Positions 26,601 through 33,712 of a stretch of DNA of 64,000 nucleotides are shown here, in pieces. Within the stretch, counting starts at the first letter, position 1, and every line of letters begins with the position of its first letter. Both the position numbers and the translations under genes were made by a program. Under the pieces are notes generated by a model. The model searched no databases. It was not told the DNA's origin and saw nothing but the letters and a program-made list of their open reading frames with translations. This DNA is from Luteolibacter yonseiensis (GTDB taxonomy: Bacteria > Verrucomicrobiota > Verrucomicrobiia > Verrucomicrobiales > Akkermansiaceae): NCBI RefSeq assembly GCF_016595465.1, contig NZ_JAENIK010000011.1, positions 620,001-684,000 on the forward strand, written 5' to 3'.

Positions 26601-28279
26601 CTCCAACCACCGATGAGGGCCCAATCCTCGCCTGCGGGCATTCCGAGAATGGAAGCATCCATGCCATCGCCACTCTCGTTCTGCACCTCGATGCCATAGG
26701 ATTTTTTCGGGAAACTCGCCGAACTGCGGCCACGGAGTTTCACCCCGGCGGTGAGTGTCTGGGTGGGAGCGCCTGCGAGCGAGGAATAGCCGGATGCTGC
26801 CCGGTCGAAAATCTGGATACGGGTGGGTTTTTCGACGTTGTCATTTCCGAGCTCGCCCTTCCCGTTGTTGTTCAGAACCACGATGGGCAGGGAGGATTGG
26901 AACACCGCCGCGGTGGAACCGTAGCTGGAAAGATCCGTGGCCAGCAGCTCATATTGGGCGGAATAGGTGAATCCAACAGCGCCTGTCGCCGTGTCAAAGA
27001 TGCGGGCACGGACGAGCCTGCTGCTGGAGATGGCGAAAGGAGCGGAATACTGGGTGGATGAAGCTGTCGGCACGGTGCCATCCAGCGTGTATCGGATGAC
27101 CTGCCCGGCGAGCGCACCGCCGAGGGTGAGATTGAAGGTGGCGGCGGAAGTGCCGGAAGGGCGGCTGAAGGTCACCGGCTGGGGGATGACCAGACCTGAG
27201 GGACCGGAGTTGCGGGAACCCGGAGTGGCCGTTGCGAAATAACCGGGAGCCATGGCGGGGCCGGAGACCGTTGTGTCCGCCTGGAGCTCCAAATTCAACA
27301 GATGGTCTCCGGAACTGGTGCTTTCGTTGAGGGATTGGATGGAAAGCACGTTCGCGCCCTCCTGAAGGTTCGGGATGTTTTCACTGACATTCACTTCCTC
27401 GAAGACCACGGCGACCGGATCATCGTGTTTGGCCGTGGCACCGCTGTTCCAATTCAAGGTGGCGGGAGCGTTGCGTTTCAATTCGACGGAATTCGCGAGC
27501 AGGGGCTGGCCGTTCAGCCAGACCGCATATCCGTCATCGTATTTCATGCGGAGCTTCAGACCGGTGACCGTGGTGCCCGAAGGCACGGTGAAGGGGATCC
27601 GGACATAACAAGAGGGATTGCCAGCCGAGGTCATCGCCGAATCGGTGTTGCCGTTCGTGCCGATGAGGGGCAGATAGTTCACTCCGGAAGTGTTCCGGTC
27701 ATAACCGATGCCCATGGTGGCGGTCGTCCAGCCGGTGGTGTTGAAGGAGATGTCTTTCCACGTGGACCCGGGGTCGGATGCCGAGCTCGGGACCTTCCAT
27801 TGGCAGGTCGCCGTGGACGTGATGAGCGAGGTGGTCGAAAGGTTCGAGGGAATGCCGTAGCTTATGTCTCCGAATTGCGCCGGGAAGCTGGGGGCGTATT
27901 CCGAAATCACGGTGACGCCGTCCGGCTTGATGAGGCCGAGGTACTCGCCTCCCGCGCCGAGCGCGAAATTCGTATGCAGCGGGGAACCGGGTATGCGGCG
28001 GTTGTTGCTTGAGGCGAAGACGACCAGATAGGCATTCGGGGCCAGGGTCGTTGAGGGAAACTGCCATTTCGTTTTTGCTCCGGCGTTGTCGGTGAGATAC
28101 CAGCCGGTAAGGTCCGCAGGGGTGGCGTCCGGATTGTGGATCTCGATCCAGTCGGAATGTTTGCCATCCTCATCCTCAAGACCGGTCTGGTTGCTGGCGC
28201 AGAACTCCGTGATGACGGGAGCCGCTGACAATGAGGTGAAGGCGCAGAGGAGGGGGGTGAGTGATGAAAGAAATCGCAT
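23486..28279 (-). CDS. Very large exported protein: lamin-tail domains plus CotH kinase domain
   Basis: From ATG 28279 the protein has a signal peptide (MRFLSSLTPLLCAFTSLSAA) and 1597 residues. In order I see a lamin-tail domain (about 20-130), a sugar-binding-like module, a chitobiase-C-type repeat (YTLDGTVPTAS, about 395), and a CotH spore-coat-kinase-like domain (about 480-880). The CotH domain carries GRSSASFPKKSYG and the active-site-type GPVWDFDRS. Another YTTDGTDP repeat and two or three further lamin-tail domains follow. CotH kinases phosphorylate secreted proteins. A C-terminal DADSDGLTNLVEYLLGTNP segment is a thrombospondin-3-like calcium motif. The upstream ATG at 28336 lacks a signal peptide of its own. 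A 10-bp dyad (28315-28342) sits just upstream. Confidence 0.9.
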   Translation of the reverse strand: MRFLSSLTPLLCAFTSLSAAPVITEFCASNQTGLEDEDGKHSDWIEIHNPDATPADLTGWYLTDNAGAKTKWQFPSTTLAPNAYLVVFASSNNRRIPGSPLHTNFALGAGGEYLGLIKPDGVTVISEYAPSFPAQFGDISYGIPSNLSTTSLITSTATCQWKVPSSASDPGSTWKDISFNTTGWTTATMGIGYDRNTSGVNYLPLIGTNGNTDSAMTSAGNPSCYVRIPFTVPSGTTVTGLKLRMKYDDGYAVWLNGQPLLANSVELKRNAPATLNWNSGATAKHDDPVAVVFEEVNVSENIPNLQEGANVLSIQSLNESTSSGDHLLNLELQADTTVSGPAMAPGYFATATPGSRNSGPSGLVIPQPVTFSRPSGTSAATFNLTLGGALAGQVIRYTLDGTVPTASSTQYSAPFAISSSRLVRARIFDTATGAVGFTYSAQYELLATDLSSYGSTAAVFQSSLPIVVLNNNGKGELGNDNVEKPTRIQIFDRAASGYSSLAGAPTQTLTAGVKLRGRSSASFPKKSYGIEVQNESGDGMDASILGMPAGEDWALIGGWSFDRAFMRNAFIYELSRQAGRWAPRTRLVEVYFNQDGDSLEYTDYRGVYVLCETIRNAPDRVDIAKLETADTTEPNISGGYIFKVDPAEADEFSWYTTRGLPNNDGCKLVIHRPKLASLDTSQSAYLQNYFQQFENAVASEAAANFTTRNYRNYIDSAAWADHNLFSTFTKNVDGLRLSAYFHKDRNEKIAAGPVWDFDRSVNNTDTGDNRDADPTGWRGTGDATYYFNYSWWQWLFQDVEFRQVYVDRWHAMRKGPLATENVNAVLDGYLAEFKPADAENPAMRDYRKWYGSLTSNDIIFETNAMKTWLSARAAWIDGQLAGLPTISRASGPVAAGLATTITVPAGTTVYYTTDGTDPRAVGGGIRPGVPSLTSSGQITIPASMRLIARAYRTGSYATPATNWSGVAEATYLVDETYATAATLEVSAVNYHPLEPTAAETTAIPGVTDSDFEWIELKNISAAPVNLEGISFVKDAPVSSFSLPAYSLAPGQRAVIAKNLAAFQLRYGATAASKVAATWSGYRSLDNGGAEITILDRSGATLADLEFDDEGDWPTRADGTGSSLVYIGGGYNNPLSWKSSTAVHGTPGAGDSTRGSAVINEIVASRTSAPDAIELYNSGGSNVDISGWYLSNSVDAATETSYRQFRIPNGTQLAPGGYAVFNASDFDPTPAELDTDIVLDGARGGTTWLISADPTSGKLLNFEQKEDYSPTLVNVSQGRSPNGTGGIVPLGSVTLAAANSAPRIGSVQVSEIHYHPSGATPEFVEISNTGTGPEPLGGWTLRGDVDFDFPVGFTLAPAEAIVVVSFDPALSPSLASSFRSQYGVAAGVRLVGPWSSGDTLSNTAGTARLRRRVPPPAQDSGHVGLMIEDEVNYLSTAPWPTGASGTGSSIRRLGIFRQANDPTAWVSQIPNPGGGVGGYLAWKIENFTTPADGEASLDADSDGLTNLVEYLLGTNPNTPNNLAGTVQDNAGSPRFVLDYTLRLDRDDATLTAQQTGDLTTWSPATNDAPVSSNGITEQRRAWLPVEDKGFLRLRAMGK

Positions 28280-28314
28280 GACCGGCTTTTTGAGGTAGGG
28301 AGAAAATTCCTCGA

Positions 28315-28342
28315 CCAATTGTGACGAAATCTTCACAATTGG
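28315..28342. promoter_or_regulatory. Operator-like dyad upstream of the CotH gene
   Basis: CCAATTGTGA (28315-28324) and TCACAATTGG (28333-28342) form a perfect 10-bp inverted repeat with an 8-nt spacer, 36 nt ahead of the CotH start. It contains TGTGA...TCACA half-sites like those of CRP/FNR-family regulators, but spaced by 8 rather than 6. A minus-strand TAAAGG lies just upstream of it. Confidence 0.55.
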
Positions 28343-28393
28343 CTACCTTTATTTGGCTGGCCGATGCTTGAGCGGTCAATGGGTTATCATATT

Positions 28394-29437
28394 CTAGCCG
28401 GCCGCTTTCACCTCGTCCCAGGTCTTGGACCACAGGGAAAGCGCGTCGCCGAGATCATCGATGGGTTCGCATTTCGCGAACACCTCCGGGGCAGGGAAAA
28501 GCGCCTCATTGCCACGGAAATCCTCGCTGAGGAGCTTGTAGGCGGAGCTGTTCGGAGCTCGGAAGGCGATGAAATTCATGTTCACCACGGCGTTGGCCGG
28601 ATCGGTCACGAAGTTGATGAACTTGTGGGCGAGCTCCTGTTTCTCCGATTTCACCGGGATGCAGAGGTCGTCGCAGGAAAACGCGGATCCTTCCTTAGGG
28701 ATCTTCACGACGATGTCGCCATTCTCCTCGGCCACCTGCAGCAGGTCGCCCGCGTAGCCTTGCACAAGGTGGAACTCACCCGAGGCGATGCCGGACTTGT
28801 ATTGCTCGTTGTCGAACTTCGCGATGTTCTTCTTCCAGCGGATCACGATGTCGCGCGCCTGCGCGAGCTGTGCGGGATCTTTGGAGTTCAGGGGGAATCC
28901 GAGCGAGCGGAGTGCCGCGCCGAGTACTTCGCGCATGTCGTCCAGCAGCGTGATGCGTCCCTTGAGGTCCGCCCGGTCGAGCATGGCGTAGGAGGCCACG
29001 GGGTCGCTGACCTTGCTGCCGAGCCAGGCAAGGCAGGTGCAGGCCATCATGTAGGGCACGGAATGCGCCATGCCGGGATCAAGCGCGCGCTTGAGGTAGT
29101 CCGCGTCCACGTGCTGGATGTTGGGAAGCTTCGAATGGTCGAGAGGACTCAGGATTTTTTCCCTGACCAGGGTTTTCACCATGTAGGACGAGGGCGTGAG
29201 AATGTCGTAGCCGGTGGCGCCGGCGGAGAGTTTGGCATGCATCGCCTCGTTCGAATCGAAGGTGTCGATCTGGATCTTGCAGCCGTTTTCCTTCTCGAAC
29301 TTCGCCGCGAGCTCCGGTGCGAGATAGTCCGCCCATGTGTAGATACGGAGCACCGGCAGATCGCTCTTGTTGCAACCGGAAAGCGCTGCCGCAGCGATGG
29401 CGGCGGACGTGGTGGAGAGGAAATGGCGGCGTTTCAT
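28394..29437 (-). CDS. Spermidine/putrescine-type ABC substrate-binding lipoprotein
   Basis: Starting at ATG 29437, the 347-residue protein has a twin-arginine-like MKRRHFL leader ending in a lipobox LSGC at about residue 22. A PotD/PotF-type domain follows: LRIYTWADYLAPELAAKFEKE-like start, TGYDILTPSSYMV, and VQGYAGDLLQ. These are typical of periplasmic polyamine-binding proteins. No potABC genes are present, so its transporter must be elsewhere. The longer frame to 29482 adds residues that do not fit the leader. It is divergent from the AsmA-like gene. Confidence 0.9.
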   Translation of the reverse strand: MKRRHFLSTTSAAIAAAALSGCNKSDLPVLRIYTWADYLAPELAAKFEKENGCKIQIDTFDSNEAMHAKLSAGATGYDILTPSSYMVKTLVREKILSPLDHSKLPNIQHVDADYLKRALDPGMAHSVPYMMACTCLAWLGSKVSDPVASYAMLDRADLKGRITLLDDMREVLGAALRSLGFPLNSKDPAQLAQARDIVIRWKKNIAKFDNEQYKSGIASGEFHLVQGYAGDLLQVAEENGDIVVKIPKEGSAFSCDDLCIPVKSEKQELAHKFINFVTDPANAVVNMNFIAFRAPNSSAYKLLSEDFRGNEALFPAPEVFAKCEPIDDLGDALSLWSKTWDEVKAAG

Positions 29438-29572
29438 GGCGGAGGATGAGAAGAACAACCACGAATTTGGTGGATTGCCCATGAAATTTTCCCAAACGGG
29501 TCACCCTTGTTGCGCGATTCGGCAGCCGGATCGCATCAGGTTTTTTCCGGGAAATCCGATTTTTTCGTGAGC

Positions 29573-29600
29573 TTGCGGTGGAGCGGGGCGTAGCTAGCAT
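29573..29600 (+). promoter_or_regulatory. Candidate promoter, nearly leaderless start of the AsmA-like gene
   Basis: TTGCGG (29573-29578), 16 nt, then TAGCAT (29595-29600). The ATG at 29609 is 8 nt after the -10, so transcription would begin at or just before the start codon. Confidence 0.4.
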
Positions 29601-29608
29601 CCACAAAA

Positions 29609-31108
29609 ATGAGCCGGAGATCGAGACGACGGAATGGTGGCGGGGAGAAGCGTTGGTTGGGCAAGGCTGCGGTCGGGCTGCTCGTGGCCGGTGTGGTGGG
29701 GCTGGGGGCCGGCTATGCGGTGATACGGAGTTATCTGCACAGTGACGCGTTCCGGAAATTCCTTTCGGCCGAGGCGGGCAAGGTCGCGGGCGTTACCGGC
29801 GGGTTCGCCCCATTCCGTTGGCAGGGGCTGGCGGTGGACACGGATTTGTTTGAGGCGACCGGAGATGGCCTGGTCAGCGAGGTGCGGGCGGATGATCTGC
29901 ACACCGAGATCGGGCTTGGCGGGGTGGGGCGCGGGGTCTGGGAGATCAATGGATCGAGGGTGAAGCGGCTGGACGTGTCGATCGACGCTCGGAGGAAGCT
30001 GGATGAGGAAACGGTCGCGAAGGAGGAGCGAAAATCGGAAAAGCCGTCGGCACGCCCGGGTTGGTTCCCGCGGGATGCGGAGCTGCAGGGCGTGGATGTG
30101 GGCGGTTTGTCGGTGAAGGCCTTGTTGGAGGAAGGTCTGGTGACCGCCACCGGAATGCGGTTCAGCGCGGAGCGGACGGGCGGAAATGGTGCCTACCGCG
30201 CGAGGATCGATGGAGGCAGGGTGAAGCTGCCCTTCGCCATTGTTCCCGAACTGCGGCTGGAGCATGTGAAGGCGCGCTATCAGGGCGGGCAGGTTTTTCT
30301 TACGGACGCATTGGTCGGGGCGTGGGAAAACGGCCGGGTGGAGGGAACCGGGGAATACGACATCCACACCCGCCGCTTCGCCATGCAAGGGAGCGTCACA
30401 GGCATTCAAACCGACGAGGTTTTCGGACCCGACTGGGCGAAACGCCTGACCGGGAATGTGGTCTCGGACTTCACCCTCGACAATCCATCCGGAGCTCCGC
30501 AGGCCCATGGCACGCTCACGATCAACAATGCCGTCGTCACGGCACTGCCCTTGCTCGACACGCTCGCCGCCTACGCGGACACCCGCCGTTTCCGCGTGCT
30601 CACCCTGCAGGAAGCCCGCACCGACTGGCGGTGGAAAAAGGGAGAACTCACCCTTTCCAAGCTGGTGCTCTCCAGCGAAGGACTGGTCCGGCTGGAGGGA
30701 GGCATGACCATCCGTGGCCGGGAGATCGACGGCCTTTTCCGACTTGGTCTCGCCCCCGGCACGCTTGCCACCATTCCGGGCGCGGAAACTCTGGTTTTTA
30801 TCGCTGGCGAGAGGGGACTGCTTTGGGCACCGCTCCACATCACGGGAACGCTGGACGATCCGAAGGAGGATCTTTCCGACCGTCTCATGACCGCCGCCGG
30901 TATGAGAATGTTCGAGCAGATTCCCGAGACGGGGGAGAAGGTGATCAAGTTCACCCAATCCATGCTTGGAGAGGCTCCTGTCAAATCTGTCGAGGCCGGA
31001 ACGAAGATCCTCAAGGAGGGAACGAAAGCCGTGCGCGATGTCACGGGCATTCTCGGCGGACTGCTTGGCGGAGAAGAGACCGGGAAGGAAAAGGAAGACG
31101 ATCAATGA
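29609..31108 (+). CDS. Membrane-anchored AsmA-like protein
   Basis: The 499-residue protein starts with a very basic stretch (SRRSRRRN), one membrane helix (about 20-45) and then a long beta-rich domain. That domain resembles AsmA/YhdP-like proteins in having FRKFLSAEAGKVAG after the helix, repeated strand patterns, FTLDNPSGAPQAHGTLTI near residue 290 and a late GTLDDPKEDLSD motif. Proteins of this class span the periplasm and are linked to lipid transport between the membranes. The call is by overall pattern, not a diagnostic motif. It is followed by a glycosyltransferase gene about 77 nt downstream. Confidence 0.65.
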   Translation: MSRRSRRRNGGGEKRWLGKAAVGLLVAGVVGLGAGYAVIRSYLHSDAFRKFLSAEAGKVAGVTGGFAPFRWQGLAVDTDLFEATGDGLVSEVRADDLHTEIGLGGVGRGVWEINGSRVKRLDVSIDARRKLDEETVAKEERKSEKPSARPGWFPRDAELQGVDVGGLSVKALLEEGLVTATGMRFSAERTGGNGAYRARIDGGRVKLPFAIVPELRLEHVKARYQGGQVFLTDALVGAWENGRVEGTGEYDIHTRRFAMQGSVTGIQTDEVFGPDWAKRLTGNVVSDFTLDNPSGAPQAHGTLTINNAVVTALPLLDTLAAYADTRRFRVLTLQEARTDWRWKKGELTLSKLVLSSEGLVRLEGGMTIRGREIDGLFRLGLAPGTLATIPGAETLVFIAGERGLLWAPLHITGTLDDPKEDLSDRLMTAAGMRMFEQIPETGEKVIKFTQSMLGEAPVKSVEAGTKILKEGTKAVRDVTGILGGLLGGEETGKEKEDDQ

Positions 31109-31185
31109 AACCGGATCGGATGAATGATCGTGGGGTGGAAAAATTCCATTCGTAGATCATATTCCCCGTCTCCACCGTTCCCTTC

Positions 31186-31905
31186 ATGAAACCCCGCATT
31201 TCCCTCATCATTCCGGCGCATAATGAAGCCGCGTTCATCACCGGCTGCCTTGAAGCGGCCCGGGATGCCGCCCTCGGGCTGGACGCCGGAGTGGAAACCA
31301 TCGTCGTCCTGAACCGCTGCACGGACGCGACCGAGGAAATCGCACGCGCCCATGGCTGCGTCATTGTCCGGGAGGATGCGAAGAATCTCTCTGTCATCCG
31401 CAATGCCGGAGCGGCAGCGGCCACCGGGGAGATCATCGTCACCTGCGATGCGGACAGCCGCATGCACCCCGAAAGTTTCCGTGAGATCCTCCGTATCCTG
31501 TGTGCCGGGAAAACCGTTGGCGGCGGTGCCATGGTGTTGCCGGAGAGGTGGTCGCCCGGCATCATCGCGAGTGCGGTTTCCATCCTGCCCTACCTCGCCT
31601 TCACCGGTGTGAGTTTCGGCATGTTCTGGTGCCACAAGCGGGACTTCGACAAAATCGGTGGTTTCGACACCCGGTTCGTGTCCGTGGAGGATGTGGACTT
31701 CGCCCGCCGTCTCAAGGCCCACGGTAGGAAATCCGGACTCGGATGGGGAACGCTCTGGCGTGCGCCGCTTGTCACCTCGTGCCGGAAGTTCGACCAGTTC
31801 GGAGACTGGTATCTTTTCCGGAACCCCGCCTTTGTCAGGAAGGTTTTCCGTGGCAACGACCGCCAGGTGGCGGACAAGTTCTGGTACGACGTGCGATCCG
31901 AGTGA
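31186..31905 (+). CDS. Family 2 glycosyltransferase
   Basis: The 239-residue cytoplasmic enzyme has the GT-A start ISLIIPAHNEAAFI, the metal-binding DADS (about residue 89) and a late EDVDFARRLKAHG acceptor-side motif, near residue 168. One hydrophobic segment near 130 may associate with the membrane. The family builds polysaccharides or glycolipids; the sugar is unknown. It follows the AsmA-like gene on the same strand, and a pair of small exported proteins lies downstream. Confidence 0.9.
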   Translation: MKPRISLIIPAHNEAAFITGCLEAARDAALGLDAGVETIVVLNRCTDATEEIARAHGCVIVREDAKNLSVIRNAGAAAATGEIIVTCDADSRMHPESFREILRILCAGKTVGGGAMVLPERWSPGIIASAVSILPYLAFTGVSFGMFWCHKRDFDKIGGFDTRFVSVEDVDFARRLKAHGRKSGLGWGTLWRAPLVTSCRKFDQFGDWYLFRNPAFVRKVFRGNDRQVADKFWYDVRSE

Positions 31906-32023
31906 CGGGCGTCGGGGCCGCGTGTTGCTTTCCGCCGGATGCGGGAATTCCGGAAATAGGCCGGGGTTCCTCATCCTGGCATCATCTTGGGTGGTTAGCT
32001 TGCGTCATCACCAACCCCTATCA

Positions 32024-32491
32024 ATGATGAAAGCATTCCTATTACTCACGATCGTATCCACCACTTTCGCGGCACAGGCGAAGGAAGTCCGGCTGAAGGA
32101 CTGCCCGCCGGGCGTGCAGATCACCATCGCCGCGAAACTCGGCGGAGGAAGGCTGGACGAAATCGACCGCGTGAACAAGAAAGGCGTCACCCGCTATGTG
32201 GTGGATGTGGACGGACCTGGCGGCAGGGACATCACCTACCACCTCACTCCGGCCGGGCATGTGGTTTTCAGCACGGAGGATGTGAGTCTTGCCGGGTGTC
32301 CCGCCGCCGTGCGGAATTCCATCAGGAAGCTGCTCAAGAACGGCTGGAGGATTGATGACATCGATCGCGAGATTTCCGGCAAGTCGGTCCGCTTCCGGGT
32401 GGAGATCGATCGCCCCCAAGAGAGGGATTATGAATTCCTGCTGTCGAAGAACGGAAAGGTTCTGGAACGCAAGTTGGAAAAAGGAAACTGA
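32024..32491 (+). CDS. Exported PepSY-like protein A (two repeats)
   Basis: The ATG at 32024 opens a 155-residue protein with signal peptide MMKAFLLLTIVSTTFAAQA. The mature part consists of two similar halves of about 65 residues (VRLKDCPPGVQITI... and VSLAGCPAAVRNSI...), each with a helix followed by strands ending in RYVVDVD or RFRVEID, a PepSY-like pattern. Each half begins with a cysteine in a CP motif, so a disulphide is possible. A second gene of the same type starts 28 nt downstream, followed by a two-component system; a sensory or inhibitory role in the envelope is inferred from this context. Confidence 0.72.
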   Translation: MMKAFLLLTIVSTTFAAQAKEVRLKDCPPGVQITIAAKLGGGRLDEIDRVNKKGVTRYVVDVDGPGGRDITYHLTPAGHVVFSTEDVSLAGCPAAVRNSIRKLLKNGWRIDDIDREISGKSVRFRVEIDRPQERDYEFLLSKNGKVLERKLEKGN

Positions 32492-32518
32492 AACGACAAC
32501 CAACCACCCCTCACGAAA

Positions 32519-32983
32519 ATGAAACCGATCATTGGATCATGTGTTTTCCTCGCTCTCGCGGGTCATGTGCCGGCGGGTGAGATCAGGCTGGATGAATGTC
32601 CCGCGCCGGTTCAGGAGACCGTCCGGCAGTACGGCCGCCAGGGAAAGGTGGATGAAGCCAAATCCTACGACATCCAGGGCAGGATGCTTTATGTGGTGGA
32701 GATCGACCTGCCGGACAAGCGCGAGCTCCGGCTCCATGTTTCTCCGGATGGCACGCTGGTGAAGATGAGCGAGGAAATCACCGCGGACGAACTGCCGGAA
32801 GCGGTTCGTGCGGTGGTGGACGGGAAAGCCGCCGGCGGCACCCTGGACGACGTGGAAAGGGAGACCGTGGGAAAGGTCGTGCGCTATCGCATCGAAATCG
32901 AACGCAAGCGGATGCCGGACGTGGATCTTCTGCTGGATCCGTCAGGTGCCGTTCTCAGCGAAAAGGAAGAGGCGGATGACTGA
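32519..32983 (+). CDS. Exported PepSY-like protein B (paralogue of A)
   Basis: The 154-residue protein has a signal peptide (IGSCVFLALAGHVPAG) and two PepSY-like halves, IRLDECPAPVQETV and ADELPEAVRAVV. It is clearly related to the preceding gene, but the second half has lost the CP motif. The strand patterns MLYVVEIDLP and RYRIEIERKR match those of the paralogue. The response regulator gene begins about 58 nt downstream, so all four genes are probably one operon. I know of no characterised orthologue. Confidence 0.7.
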   Translation: MKPIIGSCVFLALAGHVPAGEIRLDECPAPVQETVRQYGRQGKVDEAKSYDIQGRMLYVVEIDLPDKRELRLHVSPDGTLVKMSEEITADELPEAVRAVVDGKAAGGTLDDVERETVGKVVRYRIEIERKRMPDVDLLLDPSGAVLSEKEEADD

Positions 32984-33040
32984 CACTTCCCCCCGCCGGA
33001 GGTGGACAGCCGCCGTCTCCGGCTCCACTGTTCCGACGCG

Positions 33041-33712
33041 ATGAGATTGCTGCTCATAGAAGACGCCCGGCGCCTGAACGCCACGCTTTGCCAGGCGCTG
33101 GCGCGCATGGGACATGCGGTGGACTCCGCGGAAAATGGAGAGGACGGCGAATGGATGGCGAGGCGCACTGAATATGACGCCATCGTCCTGGATCGCATGC
33201 TGCCCGGAAAGGACGGGTTGTCGGTATTGAGGGACCTGCGCCGCGACGGCATCCTCACGCCCGTCCTCGTGCTCACCGCGCTGGATGCCACGGAGGAAAA
33301 GGTGCGAGGCTTGACGGAGGGGGCGGATGATTACCTGACGAAACCCTTCGCACTGGCCGAACTGGCCGCCCGTCTCGAGGTGCTCGCCCGCCGCCAGCAC
33401 GGACAGGCCGATTCGCGCCGCAGGATCGGCCCCTTGGAGATCGACACGAGCCGCAAGACGGTTTTCCGGGACGGAAGCGAGATCGTTCTCACCGCGCGGG
33501 AATTCTCGCTTCTGGAACTCCTCGCGCGGAGGCCCGGGCAGGTCCTTTCGCGGGAACAGATCGAGGCGCGGTTGTATTCCGAGGCGGATGGCCCGCTGAG
33601 CAACGCGGTGGACGCCGCCGTCTATGCCTTGCGGCGGAAGCTTTGCCCGCCCGGGACGCCGCCGCTCATCGCCACCCGCCGCGGGCTGGGCTATGTTTTG
33701 GAAACACCATGA
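33041..33712 (+). CDS. OmpR/PhoB-family response regulator
   Basis: The 223-residue protein has a receiver domain with the phospho-acceptor D51 (AIVLDRMLPGKDG), an acidic pair near the start (LIEDARR) and the conserved K of LTKPFAL near residue 104. A winged-helix DNA-binding domain occupies residues 128-220 (LTAREFSLLELLARRPGQVLSR-like, ending RRGLGYVLETP). The start at 33041 (MRLLLIEDA) is preferred over the in-frame ATG at 33002, whose extra 13 residues are not conserved in type. Its stop overlaps the kinase start (ATGA). Confidence 0.95.
   Translation: MRLLLIEDARRLNATLCQALARMGHAVDSAENGEDGEWMARRTEYDAIVLDRMLPGKDGLSVLRDLRRDGILTPVLVLTALDATEEKVRGLTEGADDYLTKPFALAELAARLEVLARRQHGQADSRRRIGPLEIDTSRKTVFRDGSEIVLTAREFSLLELLARRPGQVLSREQIEARLYSEADGPLSNAVDAAVYALRRKLCPPGTPPLIATRRGLGYVLETP

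Noticed and set aside
29594..31105. Minus-strand frame of about 500 codons opposite the AsmA-like gene
   Set aside because: Composition is that of an antisense shadow; the plus strand has a membrane helix and beta-rich pattern plus a promoter-like signal.
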